From Flavobacterium panici (GTDB taxonomy: Bacteria > Bacteroidota > Bacteroidia > Flavobacteriales > Flavobacteriaceae): a stretch of 48,951 nt of DNA. The notes under the pieces are model-generated. The model had not been told where the DNA came from. It did no database searches and saw only the letters and a program-made list of their open reading frames with translations. The stretch's first letter is position 1. Each line of letters starts with the position of its first letter. The DNA lies in assembly GCF_903819335.1 (NCBI RefSeq), contig NZ_CAIJDE010000059.1, positions 1-48,951 on the forward strand, read 5' to 3'. The position numbers were made by a program, and so were the translations under genes. Positions 8,088 through 16,535 of this stretch are shown in pieces.

Positions 8088-8783
8088 ATGAAAAACCTTA
8101 TTTCGATATTTATTATTTTACTTTTAATGAGCTGTAGAAATACGGCAGAAAATGTTTCTTCAAAAAAAGATCGCAAAGATGAGGTTTCGGTAAAAGAACT
8201 TTCTCAAACTAAAATAGATACTTCTGTAAAAGTAAGTCCACCATTTATTCTTAATAATATAAAATGTAACTGGAAACAAATTGATTCTGTTTCAGGAGCA
8301 ATTACAATAGAATTAAGAGACTATAAAACACAAAGGATTTTATTAAGCTATTCTGATTATTTTAAATCAGGAAATGATGTTAATGCAGAGGATTATTTTA
8401 ACGAACATTTTCAGGATTTAAATTTTGATGGTTTTAAAGATTTTTTGATCACAAGCAGTGGAAGTACTGCCATGACAGATTTGGTAAACATATATTTGTT
8501 TAACGAAAAAACGAAATCATTTGAATTTTCTGAAGAGCTGTCAGACAATACAATAGACGAAGTAGATAAGGTTAATAGAAAACTTTCGACAAGTTCATTT
8601 ACAATAGATAATGAAATTAGAAAAAAGCATTATTTTAATAAAAACGGCACAATAAAATATTCTGAAATTATAACCAGATTAGATCTTAGTCAAAACGATT
8701 CAGTTGGATATTATAAAGATAAATATGAAAAAATAGTAAACGGTAAAGTGGTTATCACAAAAGAATATACTATTATCAACTAA
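8088..8783 (+). CDS. putative lipoprotein with a DxNxDGxxD calcium-loop-like motif
   Basis: A 231-residue protein with signal peptide and lipobox LLMSC (Cys16). The central region holds QDLNFDGFKDFLI followed by a Thr/Ser-rich strand and IYLFNEKTKSFEF. This DxNxDG-xD arrangement is typical of XAC2610-like and VCBS/FG-GAP-like secreted proteins, where it forms a calcium-binding loop between beta strands. The C-terminus (KYEKIVNGKVVITKEY) also looks like beta strands. A structural or ligand-binding role in the envelope is likely; the precise function is unknown. It converges on the eCIS ATPase gene with only 5 nt between stop codons. Confidence 0.6.
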   Translation: MKNLISIFIILLLMSCRNTAENVSSKKDRKDEVSVKELSQTKIDTSVKVSPPFILNNIKCNWKQIDSVSGAITIELRDYKTQRILLSYSDYFKSGNDVNAEDYFNEHFQDLNFDGFKDFLITSSGSTAMTDLVNIYLFNEKTKSFEFSEELSDNTIDEVDKVNRKLSTSSFTIDNEIRKKHYFNKNGTIKYSEIITRLDLSQNDSVGYYKDKYEKIVNGKVVITKEYTIIN

Positions 8784-8788
8784 CTAAG

Positions 8789-10093
8789 TTACATCATTTT
8801 CCCTTCTTTAGCATATTCCTTTTTAATTCCCTGAAGCAAATGATTCAGGTTGATACTTTTATTTTGATCTTCTAAAGTTCTCAAACAGGCATATTGAATT
8901 ATATTTACAATATTCGCGCCTGTAATATCGTATTTTTTTGAAAGTTCGCTAAGATTTACATCTTCGGCAATCTTAATTCCTTTTGGCAGATTATTTTGCC
9001 ACAGTTTTAAACGTTCGCCGTAAGAAGGCACTTCAAATTCAATTATAGATTGAAATCTTCTAGTAAAAGCGGTATCAATATTTGCTTTAAAATTAGAAGC
9101 CAGAATAACCAATCCCGGATGATTTTCGATACGTTGCAGCAAATACGAAACTTCCTGATTGGCATATTTATCGTGTGCATCTCTCACATTGGTTCTTTTT
9201 CCGAAAACGGCATCGGCTTCATCAAAAAACAGAATCCAGTCTTTATCTGTGGCTTTGTCAAAAAGAGAAGAAAGATTTTTTTCGGTTTCGCCAATGTATT
9301 TCGAAATCACCATTGATAAATCAATTCTATAAACATCTCTTTGCGTATATTTTCCTAAAAGTGAAGCTGTAAGCGTTTTTCCAGTTCCCGGCGCACCGTA
9401 AAACATCACTCTAAAACCGGGTTTTATCTTAGATTTCATATTCCATTCATGAAGTAAAATATCATTGAATTTAAGCCACGTTTCTATTTCTTTTATCTGA
9501 TTTAAAGTAGAAGAATTGAGCACCAAATCATCCCAGTCTAATTGGGTTTCAATTAATTGAGCAGGGAAAATACTGCTAAGCTGTGGTTTTAGAATTTTTC
9601 CGGTAATGAATTTCTCGATGTATTCATCTTCTAAAATCAATAAACCGCTCAGTTTAGGTTCACCATTTGGAACAGCTTCTACTTTGATAATTCTTTTTTG
9701 ATAAAGAAAAGACTGATTGTGCAGATAATCATAAAATGAAATTCGTTTATCGAGATCATTTCCCGCAATTAAAAACTGAGCCGTTTCGCCAGTTGGTAAA
9801 ATGCCGCGATGGTTTTTGGTTTTTATTCCTCCAAATTCGGGCAATTCACCGCCATTTGGTAAATATTCGGCAATAACCGAACTTAAAAAATCGGGTTTCA
9901 TATGAGGAACAAGAGCGAGTACCAACAAAAGAGTATCGATTTCTGTCAGGTTATTTTCGATGATGAATTCGTTTATAAACCCATTCGAATCAACTTGATT
10001 CAAAACAGGTTTTTCCATTGGGTTTTCGGTCTGAAAAAGGTTATCAAGCTGAAATACGAATTGGTTTTTTAGATAAGTGAATACATTTTCCAT
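8789..10093 (-). CDS. eCIS AAA+ ATPase (Afp15/Pvc15-like)
   Basis: A 434-residue protein. The N-terminal 200 residues are variable. The AAA+ module follows: Walker A GAPGTGKT (233-240), Walker B ILFFDEAD (287-294), sensor-1 ILASN (330-334) and arginine-finger-like FTRRF (343-347), with a C-terminal helical lid. Such ATPases are conserved in eCIS loci (Afp15, Pvc15) and are thought to act inside the producing cell in cargo loading or particle assembly; they are not part of the particle. It is the last gene of the eCIS block, separated from the HEAT-like gene by 100 bp, so it may have its own promoter, although I find no consensus there. Confidence 0.88.
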   Translation of the reverse strand: MENVFTYLKNQFVFQLDNLFQTENPMEKPVLNQVDSNGFINEFIIENNLTEIDTLLLVLALVPHMKPDFLSSVIAEYLPNGGELPEFGGIKTKNHRGILPTGETAQFLIAGNDLDKRISFYDYLHNQSFLYQKRIIKVEAVPNGEPKLSGLLILEDEYIEKFITGKILKPQLSSIFPAQLIETQLDWDDLVLNSSTLNQIKEIETWLKFNDILLHEWNMKSKIKPGFRVMFYGAPGTGKTLTASLLGKYTQRDVYRIDLSMVISKYIGETEKNLSSLFDKATDKDWILFFDEADAVFGKRTNVRDAHDKYANQEVSYLLQRIENHPGLVILASNFKANIDTAFTRRFQSIIEFEVPSYGERLKLWQNNLPKGIKIAEDVNLSELSKKYDITGANIVNIIQYACLRTLEDQNKSINLNHLLQGIKKEYAKEGKMM

Positions 10094-10193
10094 TTTATAC
10101 TTATAATTCGATTGAAAAAAAAATCAAGTTTTGATATAGCTATAAATTAACATTAGGGAAAAGAAAGATCGGTACTTTTATTTTGTTAGCTTT

Positions 10194-10847
10194 TTAATCT
10201 AATTTAGCTAATTTGGTAAAATGCATTAAACTCTCCTTATCAATACTGCCATAATCATATTGGTCTTTTTTAATTATTTCTTTTACTACTTCATATTCAA
10301 TAGGATCAAGTTTAAATAGTTCATTTAAAAGTCTTGAAATAAAAATGGGCTCATTGTGATATTTAATAAATAATTCATTAAAAATAATTACAACATAATC
10401 TCTATATTTTGAACTCTGTAATGCAAATTCGACCAGTACCTTAAATATAACAACTTTAAAATCCCATTCAATTTTTGGGTTTTTTATAAATTTTTCTAAA
10501 TCTGGAATTATATCAAACCCCATCAATACAAGGGCTTTTGGCAATTCGGAACGAAAATCAAAAGCCTCTTCATTTTTTTCGTCAATTAATGCATCCAATA
10601 AAATAGGAACTGATTTTGTAATTTTTAATTGACCTAAAGCTCTCCATGCATGTCTTGAAGCAAAATCTTTTATAGTAAATCCTGAAATTGCATGGCTTAA
10701 ATTTGAAGTTTTTACAATGTCGATTAGTTCGTTGGCATTTTTTTCTCCAATGTTCAATTCTTGAGCATAATTTGGCCAGTCTTTAGACAAATCTGTTTTT
10801 CCGAATTTGAATAATTTTTCTACTTCTTCTGAATATTTCTTTTTCAT
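10194..10847 (-). CDS. HEAT-like repeat protein, candidate immunity partner
   Basis: A 217-residue soluble helical protein. Paired helices such as RHAWRALGQLKITKSVPILLDALID, RSELPKALVLMGFDIIPDLEKFIK and WDFKVVIFKVLVEFALQSSK look like HEAT/Armadillo-type repeats. It has no signal peptide. Its ATG overlaps the TGA of the 1369-residue DUF4157 protein (ATGA, 10844-10847), so the two are translationally coupled. Small HEAT-like solenoids coupled directly downstream of polymorphic toxins often serve as immunity proteins. That role is an inference from architecture and coupling; it could also be a cargo chaperone. Confidence 0.6.
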   Translation of the reverse strand: MKKKYSEEVEKLFKFGKTDLSKDWPNYAQELNIGEKNANELIDIVKTSNLSHAISGFTIKDFASRHAWRALGQLKITKSVPILLDALIDEKNEEAFDFRSELPKALVLMGFDIIPDLEKFIKNPKIEWDFKVVIFKVLVEFALQSSKYRDYVVIIFNELFIKYHNEPIFISRLLNELFKLDPIEYEVVKEIIKKDQYDYGSIDKESLMHFTKLAKLD

Positions 10848-13800
10848 CTTACATAATAGTTATTACCTTCTTTGATTATTACATCATCTATTAAATTATT
10901 GATTGCATCTCTTATTATTGCATCTGTTCTGGAAAGATCTCTGGCTATTTCTCTATATCCTGTATAACTTGTTTTTTTGTAAACCTTTCCGTCTCTTTTA
11001 ATTTGTCCTGAAATTTTGTTTCTCTTTAATAAATCTGTTACTAATTGCTCTGGCGGAGTAGCGGCTATACCTGTAATATTTGGAAAACTACCTGTTAAAG
11101 TCTGCGAATAGACTGAGTTAAGAGTAGTTCCATTTATTTCATCAATTTGGGCAGTTATAGATTGCGCAATATAAAAACCAAGTGCTAAAGTTAACTGTGC
11201 ATTACTAGGAGATGGTAATGCAAAAATTGAATCATTTTTAGAATCTTGATAATAATTAACAGTCATTGAGTATTTTAAAATTTTTGATTTATTATCTTTT
11301 CCAAATTGCTCTGGACCATTATCCATATTTGTGTTTAAAGATTGTGTACCAAAAGCTAAATTGTCGTTAGTTGCTTTTCCATATAATGCAGCAGATAAAA
11401 CGTGAATACCTTTAGTTTCAGATTGATTACCTGCATTTTTAGCTACAAAAGCATCTATAAAGCTATTTCCTGTCATTACACTTCTGTTTACTCTGGATTC
11501 CCCGGCTCCACTATCAGGTTGTTTTTTTGTTAATGGATTTGCAACAACTGTTTTTGGTCTTCCTTTATCCATAACAGTAGGCATAATTACTGTTTTTGGT
11601 GTAACTTTTTTAGGAGTACTTTTTTTAGTTAATTGAACATAATTATAATCCCAGGTTTCTCCGCCATCAGTTACAGAAGAAATATTTATAACAGATGCCT
11701 GATCTGTATTGACTTTGTTTTTAATGGCTTGAGCTTCATCAGCGGTAACTTCTCCTTCATCATTTTCTTTTTCAGTTTCAGAATCAATTTCCGCTAAAGC
11801 TCCCGCAAGTGGACCAGCTGGAGTTGCAGCTTCCGGTTCACCTCTTCCCATCACTCTGTCTAACAAAGCCATTCCCGTATCTACCGCTTTATTCACGAGC
11901 CATGTAAGCGCTTCATCAACCATTTGTTGTACAGAAATAATCATTTCGCCAATTCTTGCCCCAATTCCAGTTAAACCAACCTGATTAGCCAGGAATCCTA
12001 TCACAACCGGCATAGCTTGTCCCATAGTTCTTTCGAGGTAATCTGCGGCTGTGGTGACATTGCCTCGGGCTAAATCAGCTACACCGTTGACAAATGAATT
12101 GACAACTTCGAGCATTTCACGCAAGTATTTTATAAAACTTTGTATCGCATTAAAGAACGCCATTGCACCGTTTATCACCGCCATAATTCCGGTTGGGTCT
12201 AACATGCTTAAAAGTCTGGCTGTAATTCTGTTCACAATGCGTTCCATGACAAAGTTTTTCACGGCATCGAGAACGGTATTCCACAAGTTACTAAGCTGTT
12301 CTTGTATTTTATCCCAAATAGCAGTCATACCTCGTTCCTGAACATCTTTAATGAATGTCCAAATACCTTCGAGTGTATTAATCATGCTGCGGATTCTGGC
12401 AACTCTTGCAGGCCCAATACGAGGATGTGCGGCGAGTTTTTCCCAGATTTTCTCCATCGAGATATTCAACACTTCCATTACCCAGGTAATAACACCTTGC
12501 AAAGAGAAATCACTAAGTACCGGAATATTGGCATCTTTTAACTCACTCATTAACCAGCCGGTTACACCATTTATTAAATGGGTTACAATATTGTCAAAGA
12601 ATTGTATGAATCCTTGTTTTAGGGCTCGCAGTATATTTTTTAAGAAACCAATTGGATCTTTTTTAATGTCATCAATAGCTTCTAATGCTCTTGTAATGAT
12701 ATTTCCGATGAGGTCAAATGGGAAATTCATGATTTCGAGAATGGCTATAATAACGATTCGGACAATTTCTGCGACAAACGCAATTAATCGGCCTATAGGT
12801 TCTCCAAATTTATCAATGATTCTCAAGAAAGCATCTATAGGATGGATGAGGTCATTGATGCTCATAGAATCCCAAATGTCGGTAAACAATTGAATTATAG
12901 ATTGCGGTGTCATGTTGAGCGTCGCTACTGCAGCTTCAATTTCGCCTACAATTCTGGCTATTGCACCAGATTCAACCATTTGTGCATATTGTTCTTCTCC
13001 ACCGTCCATGAGGCTCATAAAACCTCGTATTAGATTTGGAACTGTGCGAGGTACAGCTTCTTGTGTAAAAGGATCTCTTCCAATAATTACTTTAATAAGT
13101 GAATAACCTCTTACAGTTGCAGCTTGAGAAGACAGCCATCCTAATAATGACTCCTTAACAAGTTCTAATACTTTTAATGCCACGCCTGAGGCAAAATCCC
13201 AAACCCTTTGCAGGAATCCTCCAGCTTGGGCTGCAAGTGCTGAAAGATTATCAGCAATATTGACCAAATTTGCAGGCTGAATAGCATCCCAGGCTGCAGT
13301 TATGAGTGCGCGAAGTTCACCTAACAATGAATTGAAAGTTCCAACCTGAGTGTCAAGCCAGTCGGCAGTTTTTTGCAGCGTGCCTTTTTCACGCATTTGC
13401 TCAAGCTCTGTTTGCTTGTCTATAAGTATTAAGAAATCTTCTAATATTTCAACCGTTGTGGCATTGACTGCTTCATCGCGTAACGGGTCGTATTTGATTA
13501 TTTTTTTGATTAATGACCAGGCTTTGTTTTCTGCCAGTATAGGTTCTGCCACACCAATCAAGGCTTCTTTTATCCAGGTAATAACCTGATCTACTGTTGA
13601 ACTTACAAAAGAAGTTATTCTGTTAACTACTTCATTAAATTTTTCAGTAACTAAGTCAATTATACCGGTATAAGGGAATGATATTTCGTCCCAAACCTCT
13701 TCAACTAAATCTAAAATACTGTCGATCGTTAATCCCAGTTCGCTTAATTTTCCTTCTACCCAGTCAAAAACCTGCTGCAAAATTCCATATTCCTGAAGCT

Positions 13801-14953
13801 TGTCGAATATAGCAGTTCCAAAAGGAACAAGACCCATTAAGCCTTCAACCAGATTAATTGGAGTTCGTTCTACATCAACTTGTCGCAGCGGATCATAACC
13901 AATAATAACGGTGAAAAGAGTATAACCCGGAACGTGTCGTGCCTCATTGATGATCCAGTCTGGAACTAAATCCAGGAACGAACCCTGAACCATTTCGGGA
14001 GCAGGGGATATAGGTTCCGGTTTTTTTCTAATGGCAGCTCCCTGTTGTACAGTATGTGTTAATTCATGAGCGAGTAAATGCTTGCCCTCTTTCGAATTTG
14101 GATTGTATTTTCCTTCGTTAAAATAAATATTGTTTCCGGTTGCAAAAGCCTGAGCTCCCAATTGCTTATTCATTTGAACAGCGTTAGAGTCATTGTGTAT
14201 ACGGACATTGCTGAAATCAGCTCCAATGCCGGATTCCATTTCGGTTTTTACTTTTCCGGATAGTGGAGAACCTCCGCCTTTACTGCTGTTTAAATTCGAT
14301 TCTAAATTTGAGTTGTCGCCAGGATTCGCATCGGCAGCAGCACTTTTTTGTATTTGTTTTTCGTCGTCTTTAGCCTGTTTCTCTTCTTCTTTTTTCTGCT
14401 GTACATTTTCTTCTTCTCCTTTATTTTTATTTTGGATTAAAGGTTTGAGTGAAAGTGTATTTGTTTTTGAGGTAGTTTCTGTTTTTTTGACTTCTGTCTT
14501 ATTCTGAATTGTCTCCTCTTTTTTCTGGATTTTATCTTCGAGTTTATGTTGAATTAAAGTTTTTGAAGAAAAAGCCGGATTAATTTCTCGCTTTTCTGGC
14601 ATTCTGGAATCAAGTTTATTTTGGATTGATTCACCATTTAACTGCCCAACTGGTGTTATGGTTTCGGCTGCCGTTTTTTGCTGAATTTCTTTGTTTTGTT
14701 CTTCTTGCTTTTGAACATCAACCGCCAATTTCTTTTGCATTACCGGCGATGGCGAAAAGAAAGTGTCTGTTTTTGCTGTTTGTTTATTGGCAACTACTTT
14801 GTCTGCGACTCTATCGGCTTCTGCTTCAAATTTATCGTTAGATTTTCCTATATTCAATTTTGCCTGTACCCCAAAAAAAGATTCCTTCCCTTTGTCATGA
14901 TGTGACGCAGAGTGCGAAGGATTCGTATTTGTTTTTTTGGTTAAAACTGGCAT
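10844..14953 (-). CDS. large DUF4157 (eCIS core) protein, probable cargo toxin
   Basis: A 1369-residue protein. It opens with the short region shared by eCIS-associated DUF4157 proteins (FFGVQAKL, then EAEADRVADKVV, 43-54). A low-complexity Lys/Gln/Glu linker runs to about 225. The DUF4157 domain (about 228-304) has the zincin motif LLAHELTHTVQQ, with HELTH at 296-300. A very long amphipathic helical region follows (325-1035), containing three copies of a (G/A)(Y/W)(S/T)L-II-(Y/R)DP motif at 343, 478 and 617. An acidic linker and a distinct C-terminal domain (about 1150-1369) with GIHVLSAALYG...NLAFGTQSLN end the protein. The layout (packaging region, protease-like core, translocation-like middle, variable end) fits an eCIS toxin. 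The C-terminal chemistry is unproven; the His/Asn-rich motif could suggest a nuclease. Confidence 0.72.
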   Translation of the reverse strand: MPVLTKKTNTNPSHSASHHDKGKESFFGVQAKLNIGKSNDKFEAEADRVADKVVANKQTAKTDTFFSPSPVMQKKLAVDVQKQEEQNKEIQQKTAAETITPVGQLNGESIQNKLDSRMPEKREINPAFSSKTLIQHKLEDKIQKKEETIQNKTEVKKTETTSKTNTLSLKPLIQNKNKGEEENVQQKKEEEKQAKDDEKQIQKSAAADANPGDNSNLESNLNSSKGGGSPLSGKVKTEMESGIGADFSNVRIHNDSNAVQMNKQLGAQAFATGNNIYFNEGKYNPNSKEGKHLLAHELTHTVQQGAAIRKKPEPISPAPEMVQGSFLDLVPDWIINEARHVPGYTLFTVIIGYDPLRQVDVERTPINLVEGLMGLVPFGTAIFDKLQEYGILQQVFDWVEGKLSELGLTIDSILDLVEEVWDEISFPYTGIIDLVTEKFNEVVNRITSFVSSTVDQVITWIKEALIGVAEPILAENKAWSLIKKIIKYDPLRDEAVNATTVEILEDFLILIDKQTELEQMREKGTLQKTADWLDTQVGTFNSLLGELRALITAAWDAIQPANLVNIADNLSALAAQAGGFLQRVWDFASGVALKVLELVKESLLGWLSSQAATVRGYSLIKVIIGRDPFTQEAVPRTVPNLIRGFMSLMDGGEEQYAQMVESGAIARIVGEIEAAVATLNMTPQSIIQLFTDIWDSMSINDLIHPIDAFLRIIDKFGEPIGRLIAFVAEIVRIVIIAILEIMNFPFDLIGNIITRALEAIDDIKKDPIGFLKNILRALKQGFIQFFDNIVTHLINGVTGWLMSELKDANIPVLSDFSLQGVITWVMEVLNISMEKIWEKLAAHPRIGPARVARIRSMINTLEGIWTFIKDVQERGMTAIWDKIQEQLSNLWNTVLDAVKNFVMERIVNRITARLLSMLDPTGIMAVINGAMAFFNAIQSFIKYLREMLEVVNSFVNGVADLARGNVTTAADYLERTMGQAMPVVIGFLANQVGLTGIGARIGEMIISVQQMVDEALTWLVNKAVDTGMALLDRVMGRGEPEAATPAGPLAGALAEIDSETEKENDEGEVTADEAQAIKNKVNTDQASVINISSVTDGGETWDYNYVQLTKKSTPKKVTPKTVIMPTVMDKGRPKTVVANPLTKKQPDSGAGESRVNRSVMTGNSFIDAFVAKNAGNQSETKGIHVLSAALYGKATNDNLAFGTQSLNTNMDNGPEQFGKDNKSKILKYSMTVNYYQDSKNDSIFALPSPSNAQLTLALGFYIAQSITAQIDEINGTTLNSVYSQTLTGSFPNITGIAATPPEQLVTDLLKRNKISGQIKRDGKVYKKTSYTGYREIARDLSRTDAIIRDAINNLIDDVIIKEGNNYYVR

Positions 14954-14962
14954 GAATAAATT

Positions 14963-16495
14963 TTATTTAATTGATACAGATGCTTTTATTAGTGCGTTAC
15001 AAAATGGAGGAATTGTCAAAGAGATTGTATGTTTTCCTTTTTTTAAACCGGGCAATGAAACGAAAGTTGTTTTCTTTTTTGTTGTAGGATTAATTGTATC
15101 TCGCAATTTTCCATCTACATTAACTTCAAACGCATTGCAGCCGCCTGTTTCTGAATTATCATGTAAATCTTGTGCGACGATTTTTAAACGATTCTCGCAT
15201 CCTTCTTCTGCAAAAAAAGTACCTGATATTTGATTAGTGAATGTACCTCCCAGAATAGCAACGAAATCTTTCCTGCTGCATGGCGGAGGTTCTTTTTTGC
15301 CTCCTTTTTCAGCGACCAGTACATTGTCTAACGCTCCTATAGTTTCCGGGCCAACAAGACCGTCAATTTTATTCAAATTGTTATCTGTTTGAAAGCCTAT
15401 TACCGCATTTCGTGTTTCGCTTCCAAAATCTCCGTCTGCTCCAAATTTTGGTAAACTTTGACCTGCTTCCAACAACCCCTTCTGCAATTCCGCAACATAA
15501 TTCCCTTTTTGACCAGTAGAGATCAGCATTTGATTATCATTGGCTTTTTCAAGCGGAGGGTTGCCTTTAAACTGTGGATTTTGGGGTCTCTCAGCTTGTA
15601 AATCTTCAGGATGGTTTTCAATAGATGATTTTTGTATTGTTCCTGATTTTTGTTTGGCTCCGGTTTGCTGCACCGTGTGGGTTAGTTCATGCGCTAATAA
15701 ATGTTTTCCTTCCTGAGAACTTGGATTGTATTTCCCTTCATTAAAGTAAACATGATTACCATTGGTAAAAGCCTGCGCGCCTAATTCCTGACTCATTTGA
15801 ACAGCACTGGCGTCGGTATGAATTTTTACATTACTGAAATCAGAGCCAAAGCCAGATTCCATTTCTTTTTTGGTTTTTTTGTCTAATCCGGTTCCGCTTC
15901 CTTTTGAGCTGTCGAGCTTTTTTTCTAAGTCATTGTTCTGAATTTCAGTTTCTGAATTTTGCTCTTTCTTTTGAACTGGTTTTTCTTCTTCTTTTTTATC
16001 TTTTTTCTGAACGTTTTTGTCTTCGCCCTCGCATTCGGCACATTTTTTTTGTACTTTCTTGTCTTCCTCTTTTTCTCCCTTTTTCTGTACTTTTTTATCT
16101 TCTTCCTTATCGGATTTCTTTTGGACTTTTTTGTCTTCTTCTTTTTCTCCTTTTTTCTGTACTTTTTTATCTTCTTCCTTATCGGATTTCTTTTGAACTT
16201 TTTTGTCTTCTTCTTTTTCCTTGCCCTTTTTTTGCAAAGGCTTTTCTTGTGCCAGATCTTGTTTTTGAACTGTTGAAATGGTTTCTGAAATAGGTTTTTG
16301 CTGAATAGCTTCTTCACTTCTTGATTGCAAGAGTCCTCCCGTTTTACGTTTGTTCACGACTTTATCAGCAACATTATCTGCTTCGGTTTCGTATTTGTCT
16401 CCTACAGTACCTGTGGTTAGTTTTTTTTGAATTTTTGGTCCAAAAAAAGGAGAAGAAGAGGGGTTAGCTATTTTTTTGTGTTCAAATTCTCTCAT
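14963..16495 (-). CDS. DUF4157 (eCIS core) protein with peptidoglycan-binding domain
   Basis: A 510-residue protein. The N-terminus has FFGPKIQKKL and ETEADNVADKVV (37-48), as in the larger downstream DUF4157 protein. Residues 93-152 are five near-identical 12-residue repeats of the form (S/G)(D/E)KEEDKKVQKK, followed by a CAEC pair (152-155). The DUF4157 domain (about 200-277) contains HELTH at 269-273. A PG_binding_1-like domain follows at about 325-395 (VAELQKGLLEAG...GADGDFGSETRNAVIGFQ...DGLVGPETIGAL). The last 105 residues form an unknown, probably beta-rich domain with four Cys. It may be a cargo, or a cargo-associated protein that contacts cell wall. It ends 9 nt before the 1369-residue gene starts, so the two are almost certainly cotranscribed. 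Confidence 0.72.
   Translation of the reverse strand: MREFEHKKIANPSSSPFFGPKIQKKLTTGTVGDKYETEADNVADKVVNKRKTGGLLQSRSEEAIQQKPISETISTVQKQDLAQEKPLQKKGKEKEEDKKVQKKSDKEEDKKVQKKGEKEEDKKVQKKSDKEEDKKVQKKGEKEEDKKVQKKCAECEGEDKNVQKKDKKEEEKPVQKKEQNSETEIQNNDLEKKLDSSKGSGTGLDKKTKKEMESGFGSDFSNVKIHTDASAVQMSQELGAQAFTNGNHVYFNEGKYNPSSQEGKHLLAHELTHTVQQTGAKQKSGTIQKSSIENHPEDLQAERPQNPQFKGNPPLEKANDNQMLISTGQKGNYVAELQKGLLEAGQSLPKFGADGDFGSETRNAVIGFQTDNNLNKIDGLVGPETIGALDNVLVAEKGGKKEPPPCSRKDFVAILGGTFTNQISGTFFAEEGCENRLKIVAQDLHDNSETGGCNAFEVNVDGKLRDTINPTTKKKTTFVSLPGLKKGKHTISLTIPPFCNALIKASVSIK
16040..16219. repeat. in-frame tandem repeat, 36-bp unit, five copies
   Basis: The DNA encodes five 12-residue KEEDKKVQKK units in the 510-residue DUF4157 protein. 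Alternating unit types (Ser-Asp and Gly-Glu) make a 72-bp higher-order period that is nearly identical at DNA level, so recent expansion or contraction by slippage is likely. The long frames seen on other strands here are by-products of this composition. Confidence 0.85.
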
Positions 16496-16535
16496 GATAT
16501 ATTATTTTACCATTTTTGGTTAATAATTTGTTTGA

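Noticed and set aside
12351..12893. A 180-residue plus-strand frame inside the 1369-residue DUF4157 gene
   Set aside because: Antisense to a well-supported gene; its sequence mirrors the helical repeats of the real gene and shows no domain.
16040..16219. A regularly spaced direct repeat, considered as a CRISPR array
   Set aside because: The units are contiguous, in frame and coding, without unique spacers; no cas genes are nearby.
15904..16317. Several long overlapping reading frames on both strands, of 105-130 residues and rich in Phe/Leu or Lys
   Set aside because: They are by-products of the 36-bp tandem repeat in the DUF4157 gene; their composition is extreme and periodic and they lie fully inside that gene.
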